A program made the translations under genes and the position numbers. Positions 53,701 to 61,337 of a stretch of DNA of 64,000 nucleotides are shown here, piece by piece. Source of the DNA: Herbaspirillum sp. SJZ107 (GTDB lineage Bacteria; Pseudomonadota; Gammaproteobacteria; Burkholderiales; Burkholderiaceae_D); NCBI RefSeq assembly GCF_006715485.1, contig NZ_VFNH01000002.1, forward strand, positions 1,178,001 to 1,242,000, written 5' to 3'. The notes below the pieces were generated by a model that made no database searches, had not been told where the DNA came from, and saw only the letters and a list, made by a program, of their open reading frames with translations. Each line of letters begins with the position of its first letter. The first letter of the stretch is position 1.

Positions 53701-54252
53701 GAGGAAGCCGAATTGTCGAAGTACTCGCGCTCGATCATCATCAAGGGTGCGCGTTCGCCGGAGCGCCTGCTGGACGAAGTCACGCTGTTCCTGCACAAGG
53801 TCGAGTCGCAGCTGTCGTCCGAGCGCCAGATCATGCTCAAGACGGTGCGCGGACGCGACCGCGTGTTCGAAGGCAGGACCATCCTGCTGGTCGACGACGA
53901 CGTGCGCAACGTGTTCGCCCTGACCAGCGCGCTGGAGCAGCGCGGCGCCAACGTGGTGGTCGGCCGCAATGGTTTCGAGGCCCTTTCCAAACTGGATGAG
54001 GTGGAGAATATCGACCTGGTGCTGATGGACGTGATGATGCCGGGCATGGATGGCCTGGAAGCGACGCGCCGCATCCGCCAGGATGGACGCTTCACGCGCC
54101 TGCCGATCATCGCCATCACCGCCAAGGCGATGAAGGACGACCAGGAACAGTGCCTGGCCGCTGGTGCCAATGATTACCTGGCCAAGCCGATCGACCTGAC
54201 CCGCCTGTATTCGTTGCTCAGGGTGTGGATGCCGACGCTGGAGCGCATTTAA
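50749..54252 (+). CDS. Hybrid histidine kinase: CHASE3–GAF–HisKA–HATPase–three receiver domains
   Basis: An 1167-residue membrane sensor. Helix 1 (about 22-44) and helix 2 (about 186-208) flank a CHASE3-type periplasmic domain ('MEAGVRGYLLSGDDDFL'). A GAF domain follows (about 235-395), then a long coiled coil rich in EELQ/QQ (about 400-480), a HisKA with H495 ('MSHELRTPLNSS'), an ATPase domain ('NLLSNAVKFT', 'DSGIGIAP', 'GTGLGLSI'), a Pro/Ala linker, and three receivers with 'LLDMRLPD', 'IIDLKLPD' and 'LMDVMMPGMDG'. CheR, CheB and a second kinase follow in an overlapping operon. The domain list is read from motifs. Confidence 0.93.
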   Translation: MPGTSIDSNQFRRILSRNVAMPLGMGVLSALVFVGIIAYLINVLSWVEHSEHVIGRANEVSRMSADMEAGVRGYLLSGDDDFLSPYLLAKPKIEGELDGLRKLVADNGTQVDRIERVRNAQREWQLYADEVIAQRRKSDDFIALVKTGRGKVLTDEVRRQFADFIEVEQRLLQERNTSSRSVIAWSVAIFLLFSLVVAGSLAMFGRRELLRLSRSYNETLEHEAEHNAELRHQDWLRTGQAELAGKTSNIHELEPLGNVALGYVTRYLEGVVGAMYVRSEDGVLRRLAAYGFAHADTERGLQIQPNESLASQSANQNRILTLRDLPPDYIKVGSGLGETAPRELVIAPISNHGKIKGVIEIGFLRPVTERDVEFMKMIGPAVGASVAAVLYRQRLQVALEEQQAMNEELQVQQEELRTANEELEEQSRALEESQSALENQQAELEQTNEQLGEQAARLDLKNSALLQAQDQLRERALELERASRYKSEFLANMSHELRTPLNSSLILAKLLSDNAAGNLNEEQVRFAQTIYSAGNDLLNLINDILDISKVEAGKLELVPEELSLRRVVEHMARTFEPLARQKSLEFRFDVAPNVPASIHTDRQRIEQILKNLLSNAVKFTDSGDVSLTVSATQDGWVQFVVQDSGIGIAPDQQERIFDAFHQADGSTARKYGGTGLGLSISRDLTALLGGTLTVASAPGEGSTFTLSLPRNGTVAATPPPAPAPQAARSSAPARAKAPAQAPAQVAETVSSEPAGQAGAATSFPDDRDQPANGRRTVLTIEDEPEFARILYGLAHDMEFRCLVGLTAEEGLELATNEQPDAILLDMRLPDRSGLSVLQQLKENPSTRHIPVHVVSSMENGGEALHLGAIGYALKPTTREQLEEVFLKLKEKSTQQLKRVLLVEDDERQRDSVVQLIADNDVEISAVGSGGEALALLRSQIFDCMIIDLKLPDMQGNELLQRMSHEELVSFPPVIVYTGRNLTRDEEAELSKYSRSIIIKGARSPERLLDEVTLFLHKVESQLSSERQIMLKTVRGRDRVFEGRTILLVDDDVRNVFALTSALEQRGANVVVGRNGFEALSKLDEVENIDLVLMDVMMPGMDGLEATRRIRQDGRFTRLPIIAITAKAMKDDQEQCLAAGANDYLAKPIDLTRLYSLLRVWMPTLERI

Positions 54253-54270
54253 AGTAGAGACGTAAAAACG

Positions 54271-55101
54271 ATGACCAAACCGCCAAGCGACATCGATATC
54301 GAACTGCGGATGCTGGTCGAAGCTGTCTATCTCAAGTACAACTACGACTTCCGCGACTACACCGGCGCTTCCCAGAAGCGCCGCGTGCTGGTTGCCATGC
54401 GCGCCATGGAATGCGAGACCGTGTCCAGCCTGCAGGCCCGGGTGATGCACGATCCGGCCGCCTTCGCGCAGCTGCTGCAATTTCTCACCATTCCGGTCAC
54501 CGAAATGTTCCGCGACCCGGATTACTACCTGGCCATCCGGCGCCAGGTGGTGCCGTTCCTGGAGACCTATCCTTCGCTGAAGATCTGGGTGGCCGGCTGC
54601 AGCACCGGCGAGGAAGTCTATTCGCTGGCGATCCTGCTCAAGGAAGAAGGCTTGCTGGAACGCACGCTGATCTATGCGACCGACATCAACCCGGCCTCGC
54701 TGGATGCGGCGCGGCGCGGCGTGATGCCGCTCGACCGCATGCGCCTGTTCACCGAGAACTACCAGAAGGCAGGGGGCACGCGCGCTTTTTCCGACTATTA
54801 CACCGCGGCCTACGGCGGCGCGCTGTTCGACCGTGCGCTGGTGGAAAACGTCACCTTCGCCGACCACAGCCTGGCCACCGACAGCGTGTTTGCCGAGACC
54901 CATTTCATCAGCTGCCGCAACGTGATGATCTATTTCAACCGGCGTTTGCAGAACCGGGTGCTGGGGCTGTTCCACGAATCCCTGTGCCACCGCGGCTTCC
55001 TGGGCCTGGGCAGCAAGGAAAGCATCGACTTTTCCAGCTATGCCCAGCGCTTCGAGCCGCTGGCGCGCCGGGAACGCCTGTTCCGCAAGGTGGGCGCATG
55101 A
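54271..55101 (+). CDS. cheR: CheR-type protein-glutamate methyltransferase
   Basis: A 276-residue SAM methyltransferase: N-terminal helical CheR domain ('YLKYNYDFRDYTGASQKRR'), then a SAM site 'IWVAGCSTGEEVYSLAI', 'ATDINPASLDAA' and the CheR-specific 'ISCRNVMIYF'. There is no chemoreceptor gene in the window; CheR with CheB and hybrid kinases is a known non-chemotaxis arrangement in which signalling proteins themselves may be methylated. Its stop overlaps the CheB start (ATGA). Confidence 0.92.
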   Translation: MTKPPSDIDIELRMLVEAVYLKYNYDFRDYTGASQKRRVLVAMRAMECETVSSLQARVMHDPAAFAQLLQFLTIPVTEMFRDPDYYLAIRRQVVPFLETYPSLKIWVAGCSTGEEVYSLAILLKEEGLLERTLIYATDINPASLDAARRGVMPLDRMRLFTENYQKAGGTRAFSDYYTAAYGGALFDRALVENVTFADHSLATDSVFAETHFISCRNVMIYFNRRLQNRVLGLFHESLCHRGFLGLGSKESIDFSSYAQRFEPLARRERLFRKVGA

Positions 55102-55721
55102 CGGCCAGCACCATCACCGACCGCGACCTGCAGGCCAGCCTGCAGGGACGGCGCATCGAGGCGGTCGTGATCGGCGGCTCGGCCGGCGGCGTCGACGCCC
55201 TGATCCAGCTGCTGCCGGCACTGCCGGCGGGGTATGATCTGCCGGTCGTCTGCATGCTGCACCTGCCGCCCGACCGCGAGAGCCGGCTGGCCGAACTGTT
55301 CGACGAGCGCCTGCCGCTGCCGGTGCGCGAAGCCACCGACAAGAGCGGGATCGAGGCCGGCACCGTCTATTTTGCCGGCCCCGGCTACCACCTGTCGGTC
55401 GAGCAGGACCGGACCTTCTCGCTGAGCTGCGAACCGCCGGTGCACTATGCGCGGCCCGCGATCGACGTGCTGATGGAATCGAGCGCGGATGCCTGGGGCC
55501 CCGGCCTGGTCGGCATCCTGCTGACCGGCGCCAACCACGACGGCGCCGACGGCATGGCGCAGATCCGCGCCCGCGGCGGCTTTACCGTGGTACAAGATCC
55601 TGCTGACGCCCAGGTGGGCGTGATGCCGATGGAGGCGATCCGCCGTTGCAAACCGCACCTGGTCCTGCCGCTGGCGCGGATCCAGGCGCTGTTGCCCATG
55701 TTGGAGAATTACAAATCATGA
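55098..55721 (+). CDS. cheB: CheB-type methylesterase domain protein
   Basis: A 207-residue stand-alone CheB methylesterase without a receiver domain. The catalytic triad is visible: Ser in 'VIGGSAGGVDAL', His in 'CMLHLPPDRES', and Asp in 'LLTGANHDGADGM'. It removes methyl groups placed by CheR. It overlaps cheR by 4 bases at its start and the next gene by 4 bases at its stop (ATGA each time). Lack of a receiver means its activity is set by some other protein, perhaps the adjacent kinases. Confidence 0.92.
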   Translation: MTASTITDRDLQASLQGRRIEAVVIGGSAGGVDALIQLLPALPAGYDLPVVCMLHLPPDRESRLAELFDERLPLPVREATDKSGIEAGTVYFAGPGYHLSVEQDRTFSLSCEPPVHYARPAIDVLMESSADAWGPGLVGILLTGANHDGADGMAQIRARGGFTVVQDPADAQVGVMPMEAIRRCKPHLVLPLARIQALLPMLENYKS

Positions 55722-56932
55722 GCGCAAAAGACCCAAGCAAACTCCTGATCGTCGACGACCTGCCGGAAAACCTGCGCGCCCTCGACGCCGTCATCCGCGA
55801 CGAGCACCGTATCGTCTACCAGGCGTCTTCCGGCGAGGAAGCGCTGTCGCTGATGCTCGAACATGAATTCGCGCTGGCCATCCTGGACGTGCAGATGCCC
55901 GGCATGGACGGCTTCGAGCTGGCCGAGATGATGCGTGCCACCTCGCGCACCCGCAACATCCCGATCGTGTTCGTGTCCGCTGCCGGGCGCGAACTGAACT
56001 ACGCGTTCAAGGGCTACGAGACCGGCGCCGTCGACTTCATGTACAAGCCGCTCGATCCGGACGCGGTGCGCAGCAAGGTCAACGTCTTCGTCACCCTCGA
56101 CCAGCAGCGGCGCGAGATGCGCCACCAGATGGAAGCGCTGGAACGCAGCCGGCGCGAGCAGGAAGTGCTGCTGCGCGAACTGAACGCGACCCAGGGCGAA
56201 CTGCAGCGCTCGCTGCGCATGCGCGACGAATTCATGTCGCTGGTGGCGCACGAACTGCGCACGCCGCTCAACACGCTGTTCCTGGAAACCCAGATGCGCA
56301 GCCTGCAGCTCAAGCGCGGCAACATGCCGGCCTTTAATGCCGAGCAGATGGGCAGCATGATCAAGCGCGACGAGCGCCAGATCAAGTCCATGATCCGCCT
56401 GATCGACGACATGCTGGACGTCTCGCGCATGAAGAGCGGCACGCTGTCGATCCGGCCGGGCAAGGTCGAGCTGATGGCGCTGCTCGAACGCGTGGTCAAC
56501 GATTTGTCGCTGGCTGCCGCGGCGGCCGGCTGCAACCTGGTGCTGGAGCCGCATGCGCCGGTGGAAGGCTGGTGGGACGAATTCCGCATCGAGCAGGTGG
56601 TGGTCAACCTGCTGACCAATGCATTGCGCTACGGCGGCGGCGGCGCGGTCGAAGTCAGTGTCCACCAGGAGGGTTGCCATGCGGTCATCGACGTCCGCGA
56701 TCACGGCAAGGGTATCGCGCCCGACTTCATCGAACGCATCTTCGAACCCTACGAGCGCGGCGCCAAGAGCGGCGAGCCGAAAGGCCTGGGCCTGGGCCTG
56801 TACATCTCGCGCCAGCTGGCGACCTCGCACGGCGGCAAGCTGACGGCCAGCAGCGCCCCGGGGCAGGGCGCCACCTTCAGCCTGACCCTGCCTTGCACCG
56901 AGCCGGCCTTGCAGGCCGTCGCCCCCGCGTAA
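55718..56932 (+). CDS. Receiver–histidine kinase protein
   Basis: A 404-residue cytoplasmic protein with an N-terminal receiver (acidic pocket 'LLIVDD', phospho-acceptor in 'ILDVQMPGMDGFE', 'FMYKPLDPD' with the Lys), a short coiled coil, a HisKA domain ('VAHELRTPLNTL'), and an ATPase domain ('NLLTNALRYG', 'DHGKGIAP', 'GLGLGLYI'). It probably receives phosphate from the large hybrid kinase and acts as a second kinase. No membrane segment is present. It is the last gene of the sensory operon; a REP-like palindrome follows. Confidence 0.93.
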   Translation: MSAKDPSKLLIVDDLPENLRALDAVIRDEHRIVYQASSGEEALSLMLEHEFALAILDVQMPGMDGFELAEMMRATSRTRNIPIVFVSAAGRELNYAFKGYETGAVDFMYKPLDPDAVRSKVNVFVTLDQQRREMRHQMEALERSRREQEVLLRELNATQGELQRSLRMRDEFMSLVAHELRTPLNTLFLETQMRSLQLKRGNMPAFNAEQMGSMIKRDERQIKSMIRLIDDMLDVSRMKSGTLSIRPGKVELMALLERVVNDLSLAAAAAGCNLVLEPHAPVEGWWDEFRIEQVVVNLLTNALRYGGGGAVEVSVHQEGCHAVIDVRDHGKGIAPDFIERIFEPYERGAKSGEPKGLGLGLYISRQLATSHGGKLTASSAPGQGATFSLTLPCTEPALQAVAPA

Positions 56933-56966
56933 AGCCGCTGCGGGCATTCGACCCGCAGCCCTCGAA

Positions 56967-56998
56967 CGTCGCCCCCGCGAAGGCGGGGGGCCAAGTTT
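56967..56998. repeat. REP-like palindrome after the sensory operon
   Basis: CGTCGCCCCCGC (56967-56978) then GCGGGGGGCCAAGTTT (from 56983), the same CGTCGCC…CCAAGTT layout as the arms at 24170-24246. Confidence 0.75.
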
Positions 56999-57033
56999 CC
57001 ACCGCTCCCGATCGCTTTTCACGCCAATGGCTC

Positions 57034-57052
57034 CGATAGGTCCCACCTATCG
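57034..57052. promoter_or_regulatory. Candidate OxyR-type site upstream of ahpC
   Basis: CGATAG-N7-CTATCG, a perfect 6-bp inverted repeat containing the ATAG-N7-CTAT half of the OxyR consensus. A second, weaker ATAG element begins at 57060. It ends 45 bases before the -35 box of ahpC. OxyR control of ahpC is well known in other bacteria; here it is inferred. Confidence 0.55.
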
Positions 57053-57096
57053 AAAGGCGATAGGGAAAATTAATCGATAAAATCTGCTCAATTAAT

Positions 57097-57125
57097 TTCA
57101 CATAAACGTGTGTGCGAGGTATAGT
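57097..57125 (+). promoter_or_regulatory. Sigma-70 promoter of ahpC
   Basis: TTCACA (57097-57102), a 17-base spacer, and TATAGT (57120-57125). The ahpC ATG is 42 bases further on, with an AGGAGC ribosome-binding site. Confidence 0.7.
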
Positions 57126-57167
57126 GTGCACCTAACGTATTTTTTTAACCCCACAACAGGAGCTTTC

Positions 57168-57731
57168 ATGTCCCTCATCAACAGCACGATCAAGCCGTTC
57201 AAAGCAACCGCGTACCACGACGGCAAGTTCGTCGACCTGACCGACGCCGATTTCAAAGGCACCTGGTCGGTCGTGATGTTCTACCCGGCTGACTTCACCT
57301 TCGTCTGCCCGACCGAACTGGAAGACCTGGCTGACTTCCAGCCGGAATTCGCCAAGATGGGTGTGAAAGTCTACGGCGTGTCGACCGACAGCCACTTCGC
57401 CCACAAGGCATGGCACGACACCTCGGAAGCCATCAAGAAAGTGAACTACCCGCTGATCGGCGACCCGACCGGCACCCTGGCCCGTAACTTCGAAGTCATG
57501 ATCGAAGAAGAAGGCATGGCGCTGCGCGGTACCTTCGTGATCAATCCGGAAGGCCAGATCAAGGTCATGGAAGTGCACGACAACGGCATCGGCCGTGACG
57601 CATCGGAACTGATGCGCAAAGTCAAGGCAGCCCAGTACGTCGCCGCTCACCCGGGCGAAGTCTGCCCGGCCAAGTGGTCGGAAGGCGCCGAAACCCTGAA
57701 GCCGTCGCTGGACCTGGTCGGCAAGATCTAA
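57168..57731 (+). CDS. ahpC: Alkyl hydroperoxide reductase subunit C (peroxiredoxin)
   Basis: A 187-residue typical 2-Cys peroxiredoxin that reduces hydroperoxides. The peroxidatic cysteine is C47 in '[10 protein letters not shown]', the resolving cysteine C166 in 'GEVCPAKW'. Length matches E. coli AhpC (187). The ATG at 57168 has an AGGAGC ribosome-binding site. ahpF, its reductase, is downstream after an unusually long gap of 284 bases. Codons are strongly biased, as expected for an abundant protein. Confidence 0.97.
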   Translation: MSLINSTIKPFKATAYHDGKFVDLTDADFKGTWSVVMFYPADFTFVCPTELEDLADFQPEFAKMGVKVYGVSTDSHFAHKAWHDTSEAIKKVNYPLIGDPTGTLARNFEVMIEEEGMALRGTFVINPEGQIKVMEVHDNGIGRDASELMRKVKAAQYVAAHPGEVCPAKWSEGAETLKPSLDLVGKI

Positions 57732-57749
57732 TTAATAGATTGTTGGAAA

Positions 57750-57839
57750 GCGGGCCGCCCCCGGCTCGCAGCAGTTACTGTAGGACCTAGTTGTACAAGG
57801 ACATTAGCCAAAACCCCATTGCGGTAGCGGCTGATGTCC
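57750..57839. other. Two hairpins in the ahpC–ahpF gap
   Basis: The 284-base gap has a short hairpin at 57750-57757/57762-57769 (8 bp with one G-T wobble) and a longer one, GGACATTAGCC (57799-57809) with GGCTGATGTCC (57829-57839), 11 bp with one wobble. Neither is followed by a T-tract, so they may be mRNA processing or stabilising structures that set the ahpC:ahpF ratio. The rest of the gap is AT-richer, and I see no gene that I can support. Confidence 0.45.
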
Positions 57840-58015
57840 CCACCTCTTACCCGCGCCGCATTGATCCCGCCCTGGAAAAAGGCGATCAAACTAGTCGATT
57901 TTGCCGCGCCAGATTTACTAATTTGATGGACGCACGATTGAAGAATCGATGCGTCGGGGCCAGGCTTTGCCCAGAACTTTAACGATTTAACGACGATACG
58001 AACGAGGAAATGACC

Positions 58016-59599
58016 ATGAGCGTGCTTGACAATGACCTGAAGACCCAACTCGGCGCCTACCTGCAGCGTGTACAGCAACCGTTCGAACTGGTTGCCTCGC
58101 TGGACGACAGCGAGACCTCCAAGCAGACGCTCGAACTGCTGCAGACCATCCAGAGCCTGCGCAGCGACAAGATCACCGTCCGTACCGACGGCAACGATGC
58201 GCGCAAGCCGTCGTTCAGCGTCCAGCGCACCGGCACCAACACCTCGCTGCGCTTTGCCGGCCTGCCGCTCGGCCACGAATTCACCTCGCTGGTGCTGGCC
58301 CTGCTGTGGACCGGCGGCCACCCGCCGAAGGTCGAGCAGGACACCATCGACGCCATCAAGGCACTCGAAGGCGAGTACAACTTCGAGATGTACATGTCGC
58401 TGAGCTGCCATAACTGCCCGGACGTGGTGCAGGCGCTGTCGCTGATGGCCATCCTGAACCCGAACGTGAAGACCACCGTGATCGAAGGCGGCGCCTACCA
58501 GAAGGAAGTCGAAGCGCGCCAGGTGATGGCCGTGCCGATGGTCTTCCTGAACGGCGAACTGTTCGGTTCGGGCCGCATGATGATCGAAGAAATCGTCGCC
58601 AAGCTGGACAAGGGCGCAGGCGCCCGTGACGCCGCCAAGCTGAACGCCAAGGATCCGTACGACGTGCTGATCGTCGGCGGTGGCCCGGCCGGCTCGGCCG
58701 CAGCCGTGTACGCCGCCCGCAAAGGCATCCGCACCGGCGTCGCCACCGGCCGCATGGGTGGCCAGGTGAACGACACCATGTCGATCGAGAACTACATCTC
58801 GGTGCTGGAAACCGACGGCCCGAAATTCTCGGCTGCCCTGGAACAGCAGGTGCGCCACTACGGCGTCGACGTGATGACCCAGCAGGAAGCCGCCAAGATC
58901 ATCCCGCCGTCGGCCCCTGGCGAACTGGTTGAAGTGCAATTCGTCAACGGCGGCTCGCTGAAGTCGAGCACCGTGATCCTGTCGACCGGCGCCCGCTGGA
59001 GGAACGTCAACGTGCCGGGCGAAGAGCAGTACAAGAACGCCGGCGTCAACTACTGCCCGCACTGCGACGGCCCGCTGTACAAGGGCAAGCGCGTCGCGGT
59101 CATCGGCGGCGGCAACTCGGGCGTGGAAGCGGCGATCGACCTGGCCGGTATCGTCGAGCACGTGACCCTGATCGAGTTCGCCAACCAGCTGAAAGCCGAC
59201 GCCGTGCTGGTGAACAAGGTGCAGAGCCTGTCGAACGTGACCATCCACGTCAACGCCCAGACCACCGAGATCACCGGCGACGGCAACAAGGTCAACGGCA
59301 TCTCGTTCAAGGACCGCATCACGGGTGAAGAGAAGAACGTCCCGCTGGCCGGCGTGTTCGTCCAGATCGGCCTGGTGCCGAACACCGAGTTCCTGAAGGG
59401 CACCCTGGAACTGTCGCGCTTCGGCGAGATCATCGTCGACGCCCACGGCCGCACCAACATCCCGGGCGTGTTCGCCGCGGGCGATGCGACCACCACGCCG
59501 TTCAAGCAGATCGTGATCGCGGCGGGCGAGGGTGCCAAGGCAGCGCTGTCGGCCTTCGATTACCTGATCCGCATGCCGGTGGCGGTTGAAGCCGCATAA
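58016..59599 (+). CDS. ahpF: Alkyl hydroperoxide reductase subunit F
   Basis: A 527-residue flavoprotein that passes electrons from NADH to AhpC. The N-terminal double-thioredoxin domain has CxxC in '[10 protein letters not shown]'; the FAD motif is '[19 protein letters not shown]', the thioredoxin-reductase-type CxxC is 'NYCPHCDGP', and NADH binds at '[19 protein letters not shown]'. The second ATG (58016) is preferred to 58010 because it is correctly spaced from GAGGAA. A strong terminator follows at 59627. Confidence 0.97.
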   Translation: MSVLDNDLKTQLGAYLQRVQQPFELVASLDDSETSKQTLELLQTIQSLRSDKITVRTDGNDARKPSFSVQRTGTNTSLRFAGLPLGHEFTSLVLALLWTGGHPPKVEQDTIDAIKALEGEYNFEMYMSLSCHNCPDVVQALSLMAILNPNVKTTVIEGGAYQKEVEARQVMAVPMVFLNGELFGSGRMMIEEIVAKLDKGAGARDAAKLNAKDPYDVLIVGGGPAGSAAAVYAARKGIRTGVATGRMGGQVNDTMSIENYISVLETDGPKFSAALEQQVRHYGVDVMTQQEAAKIIPPSAPGELVEVQFVNGGSLKSSTVILSTGARWRNVNVPGEEQYKNAGVNYCPHCDGPLYKGKRVAVIGGGNSGVEAAIDLAGIVEHVTLIEFANQLKADAVLVNKVQSLSNVTIHVNAQTTEITGDGNKVNGISFKDRITGEEKNVPLAGVFVQIGLVPNTEFLKGTLELSRFGEIIVDAHGRTNIPGVFAAGDATTTPFKQIVIAAGEGAKAALSAFDYLIRMPVAVEAA

Positions 59600-59626
59600 G
59601 CGGTCGAGTCCAGTCAGCTGTTGAAG

Positions 59627-59662
59627 AGGCAGCGCTTTCCGGAAGGAGGCGCTGCCTTTTTT
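59627..59662 (+). terminator. Rho-independent terminator of ahpF
   Basis: A 9-bp perfect stem (AGGCAGCGC 59627-59635 with GCGCTGCCT 59649-59657) followed by six T (59657-59662). Confidence 0.92.
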
Positions 59663-59697
59663 ATTGCCGGGTTTTATCAGGGCCGGCTGCTTGCGCG

Positions 59698-60057
59698 TTA
59701 CATCGGACGTATGTGGGGAAAACCGTCGATACATGCCATTTCATACTGTTGGCCAGCCTTGAACTCGTAGATGACCGATGGTGCTACGTCCAATACCTCC
59801 ATACCCCCCGGTTTCGGCGGGCATATGTAGCCAATCCTCTGCTTGCCGGGGTGCAGGCGAATCTGGCCGCGTGATAGAACGAGGCCGGGCAAGGCAAGGT
59901 ATTTTCCGGCCGCGATGGGGATGGGTTTTCCCAGTTCGTCCAGAACGGTAAGTCTTGCCGTTTTCGCGTCCCACTGAAGGTCGTAGTTGGTCTTTGCGTC
60001 GATACCGGTGCAGGCGGCTGTGACCAGGATGAGTGGAACGAGGACGAGACTTTTCAT
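59698..60057 (-). CDS. Small lipoprotein of unknown function
   Basis: A 119-residue protein with a short signal peptide and lipobox 'VTAAC' (Cys16). The body is beta-rich with two further Cys ('GYICPPKPGG', 'YEMACIDGFP') that could form a disulphide. I do not recognise the family. Codon use is less GC-biased than its neighbours, which may mean recent acquisition. It starts 31 bases after the stop of the DUF6159-like gene on the same strand. Confidence 0.75.
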   Translation of the reverse strand: MKSLVLVPLILVTAACTGIDAKTNYDLQWDAKTARLTVLDELGKPIPIAAGKYLALPGLVLSRGQIRLHPGKQRIGYICPPKPGGMEVLDVAPSVIYEFKAGQQYEMACIDGFPHIRPM

Positions 60058-60088
60058 CAGGGTCGAATTTGCGTCTGAATCTGTGGGA

Positions 60089-60928
60089 TCAGGACTTCTG
60101 CCGGAAGCTGGACGCCAGCAAACCCTTGTCGAACCCGGCCGACGCGCTGCCGTCGACGGCGTAGCGGTAAAGGACGGCGGAATAGATGCCGGTCAGCGTC
60201 GCCTGGAACAGCACGCAGGCCAGCAGCGCCAGCACGACGACGGCGCCGAACAGGAAGAAGAACACCGGGCTGACGGCGCCGGCGGCAAGCAGGAGGATCG
60301 CCAGCAGCACGCTGCCGCCGGCCAGGCCGAAGTAGACCAGGCCGAAGGCGGCGCCCATGCCGATATGGCCGGTGACGTTCTCGCCCCAGGTGCGCTTGAG
60401 CAGGGCGGTGCTTTCGGAAATCGAGTCCATCGGACCGCGGTCGCGGGTCACGATCACCGGCACCACCAGGAAAGTCGCCAGCGCCCAGCCGGCGCCGATC
60501 AGGCCGACGACCAGGCGGCCGACGAAGCCGAGCCGTTCCTGGATCGCGCGCAGGATCACGCCGACGGTCGCGGAAATGACCGCGTAGCCGAGGATGGCCG
60601 GCAGGCGGGCGTTGGCGATGCGCAGGCCGTCGGCCAGCGTCGGGCTGCCGCCGTCCAGCCGGATCATGACGGCGCCGACCAGCGCCGTGTTGAAATAGAA
60701 AATGACGAAGTACTGCACCACGTAGAACAGGAAGCCGATCGAATACAGGCCGCCTTCGCCCATGCCGTCGACCGGTCCCAGGCCGAACACCGGCAGGGCG
60801 AATGCGGCCACCAGCAGCAGCCAGGCGCCGGCCGAGATCAGGGGGAACAGCAGCAGGTGATTGTCCTGCCTGAGCACCTGGGCGCTGGCGCGGACAAGAT
60901 CGAAACTGCGTCTGATACGGTCGAACAT
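60089..60928 (-). CDS. DUF6159-like polytopic membrane protein
   Basis: A 279-residue membrane protein with about six hydrophobic segments, including 'LLLFPLISAGAWLLLVAAFA' and 'FFFLFGAVVVLALLACVLFQ'. The pattern and 'FNTALVGAVMIRLDGGSPTL' resemble the DUF6159 family, whose function is unknown. The ATG at 60928 has an AAGGAG ribosome-binding site. No clear operon partner other than the small lipoprotein downstream. Confidence 0.75.
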   Translation of the reverse strand: MFDRIRRSFDLVRASAQVLRQDNHLLLFPLISAGAWLLLVAAFALPVFGLGPVDGMGEGGLYSIGFLFYVVQYFVIFYFNTALVGAVMIRLDGGSPTLADGLRIANARLPAILGYAVISATVGVILRAIQERLGFVGRLVVGLIGAGWALATFLVVPVIVTRDRGPMDSISESTALLKRTWGENVTGHIGMGAAFGLVYFGLAGGSVLLAILLLAAGAVSPVFFFLFGAVVVLALLACVLFQATLTGIYSAVLYRYAVDGSASAGFDKGLLASSFRQKS

Positions 60929-61065
60929 GAGCGGCTCCTTGGACGTGCGCCGCGATAAGGGCGCGTTCTCGCACATGTTAGCGAGAAATGTCTGCCGGAA
61001 ATACGTGCTTTGTCACACCACGAAAGGTCAGTCGATGCCGAGGCCGGGCGCGCTGCGCGTCTCGA

Positions 61066-61314
61066 TCACTGGCCCAGGCAAATGATCTTGCTCTTGTACT
61101 CGTGCGCATTGCCCTTTTTCTTCGCCGCCCAGGCCATGGCTTCCTCGGCCTCGGCAATCGTCATCACGGTCGCCTTTTCCCTGTTCCTGATAAAAGAGAC
61201 CCCTTCGAACTTGCCTTCCTTGCTGCGCATGACGCGGGCGAACACGGGTGCCGTGTTGTCCGTGTCGGTGAGTTTGTTTTGCTGGACGAGGTAACGCTGA
61301 TCCTTGGTTTCCAT
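61066..61314 (-). CDS. Small soluble protein of unknown function
   Basis: An 82-residue protein, charged and without membrane segments: 'METKDQRYLVQQNKLTDTDN' at the start, 'AEEAMAWAAKKKGNAHEYKS' near the end. A TTG at 61341 would overlap the acyltransferase stop (TTGA) and add nine residues; the ATG at 61314 is kept as more conventional. It is last in the transglycosylase–beta-lactamase–acyltransferase run. Function unknown. Confidence 0.6.
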   Translation of the reverse strand: METKDQRYLVQQNKLTDTDNTAPVFARVMRSKEGKFEGVSFIRNREKATVMTIAEAEEAMAWAAKKKGNAHEYKSKIICLGQ

Positions 61315-61337
61315 GCTGAGAGTCGCTTTGTAAAAAT

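Noticed and set aside
50707..54990. A very long reverse open frame of 1427 codons opposite the hybrid kinase
   Set aside because: It mirrors the kinase and CheR genes, its protein is His/Gln/Asp-rich without domains, and such antisense frames arise from GC-rich third positions. Similar ones at 15681-18293, 18349-20796, 21031-23190 and 48004-50679 were rejected for the same reason.
57791..57982. A 63-codon forward frame in the ahpC–ahpF gap
   Set aside because: No ribosome-binding site, unlike protein composition, and it runs through the longer hairpin.
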